A stretch of 34,392 nt of DNA. Source: an uncultured Akkermansia sp. GTDB lineage: Bacteria; Verrucomicrobiota; Verrucomicrobiia; Verrucomicrobiales; Akkermansiaceae. The DNA is taken from positions 1 through 34,392 of the forward strand of contig CANQAD010000019.1 of NCBI GenBank assembly GCA_947588735.1. The letters are read 5' to 3'. The translations under genes and the position numbers were made by a program. Shown piece by piece: positions 33,739 to 34,392 of this stretch. Positions within the stretch are counted from its first letter, which is position 1. Each line of letters starts with the position of its first letter. The notes below the pieces were generated by a model that ran no database searches, was not told the origin of the DNA, and was given only the letters and a program-made list of their open reading frames with translations.

Positions 33739-33925
33739 GGATCCTCAAGTCGGCAGGAACGAGAAAAAAGTCAACTCAATAGTGACGCTATCGGGCAGAG
33801 GAGTGCATTGGAAAAACGCGTTTCGATGTTCGTGTAGTAGAAACACGGTTCTTTTCTCTTATTTTTTTGTTTTCAAAAATATAATCTATTGGCAATAAAG
33901 TAAATAAATACAAAAAAGACCTGCT

Positions 33926-33946
33926 CATCTCTTTTTGAAAGAGATG
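33926..33946 (+). repeat. Palindrome, copy 1
   Basis: CATCTCTTT (33926-33934) pairs with AAAGAGATG (33938-33946) around TTG. The core ATCTCTTTTTGAAAGAGAT recurs inverted at 34260-34278. Seven T residues follow at 33954-33960, so it may act as a terminator on the plus strand. Confidence 0.6.
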
Positions 33947-34258
33947 TCCAGACTTTTTTTGTTACCATGCAAAAAAAATAAGGGCACGAAAAAGATGGGT
34001 TTTTTGATATTTTGAGCGAAGGGAATTTTTGAAGCTCGATATACATTATACTTACAAGGTCAAATAACAAGAAATAAAGACGCGAAAAAGTTCCTCCCCC
34101 TCGCGTTCAGGACCCGTACAGGAGTAGCATCCTTTTTTCTGGAGGATGAGAATCAATTCAAATTAGGCCTGATCGTGAAAGGCTTTCCTTTTCGTTTTTT
34201 TGCGTCGATAGGCGCTTAATAGATTCATAAAGAATAAGGTAGTATTGATGGGGGAGGG

Positions 34259-34279
34259 TATCTCTTTCAAAAAGAGATA
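34259..34279 (-). repeat. Palindrome, copy 2 (inverted)
   Basis: TATCTCTTT (34259-34267) pairs with AAAGAGATA (34271-34279) around CAA. Read on the minus strand, the 19-base core equals that of copy 1, including the asymmetric loop TTG. There is no T run on either side. Confidence 0.6.
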
Positions 34280-34392
34280 TACTGCCGCCGCCCGTGCATT
34301 TTTTCCGGTTGGAGGTTCCCTCGAATCGGGTTAATGGCGAGCAGCTGTAAGTCACAGAACACCAGGAGTGAGAAGAGAGCAACCAGAGCAGG

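Larger units (their letters stand above)
33739..34392 (+). other. AT-rich region with no recognisable gene
   Basis: About 650 bases up to the window edge, richer in A/T runs than the rest. Open frames are short and have no recognisable sequence. An ATG at 34334 opens a basic reading frame to the edge of the window, too short to judge. Two near-identical palindromes lie inside and are listed separately. Confidence 0.4.

Noticed and set aside
34334..34392. A basic reading frame starting MASSCKSQNTRSEKR and running off the window
   Set aside because: Nineteen codons without a promoter or family match are not enough to call a gene.

Overview
The window looks like bacterial chromosome of moderate GC content, probably from the Verrucomicrobiota and perhaps an Akkermansia-like gut lineage. 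That placement is an inference from the gene mix (long Sel1-repeat protein, DUF2851, bactofilin, a squalene/phytoene synthase homologue, SGNH hydrolases) and from the near absence of Shine-Dalgarno sequences. No 16S gene is present to settle it.

Layout, left to right. 1-4261: a membrane-anchored protein with about 21 Sel1 repeats, then ffh. 4262-6630: tpiA with its terminator, a structured inverted-repeat segment, and tRNA-Glu(TTC) and tRNA-Gln(TTG) facing each other. 6619-8853: a miniature inverted-repeat element (MITE) and a large secreted protein of unknown function. 8869-12735, minus strand: a tightly packed set of HIT protein, GH31 glycosidase and soluble histidine kinase. 12838-13330: rplS with promoter and terminator. 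13372-17330, minus strand: a membrane protein with a GAP1-N2-like N-terminus, a class V aminotransferase and a hotdog thioesterase. 17383-17616: a second copy of the MITE. 17833-18387: def. 18403-21236, minus strand: STAS protein, DUF2851 protein and squalene/phytoene synthase-like protein. 21303-21640: repeat debris. 21804-23309: a secreted SGNH hydrolase. 23323-24866, minus strand: a proline-rich lipoprotein overlapping tyrA. 25066-25491: an intact element of a second MITE family. 25666-27690: a twice-frameshifted acyltransferase. 27849-30428: clpB. Then come a small AP2-like protein, a small secreted protein, another MITE, and pyrH-frr-bactofilin. The last kilobase holds truncated repeats and AT-rich DNA with no recognisable gene.

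Most CDSs are ordinary housekeeping genes. Three patterns stand out. First, there are two families of non-coding elements with terminal inverted repeats and 8-10 bp target duplications; all four full-length copies sit within about 20 bp upstream of a predicted -35 box. Second, at several genes the -10 box ends only 5-10 bases before the start codon, which predicts leaderless or nearly leaderless mRNAs. Third, several operons combine unexpected partners: GH31 with a histidine kinase, STAS with DUF2851 and an isoprenoid synthase, and a lipoprotein with TyrA. I saw no CRISPR array, prophage or transposase gene. All coordinates, hairpins and promoters were read by eye, so boundaries may be off by a base or two.
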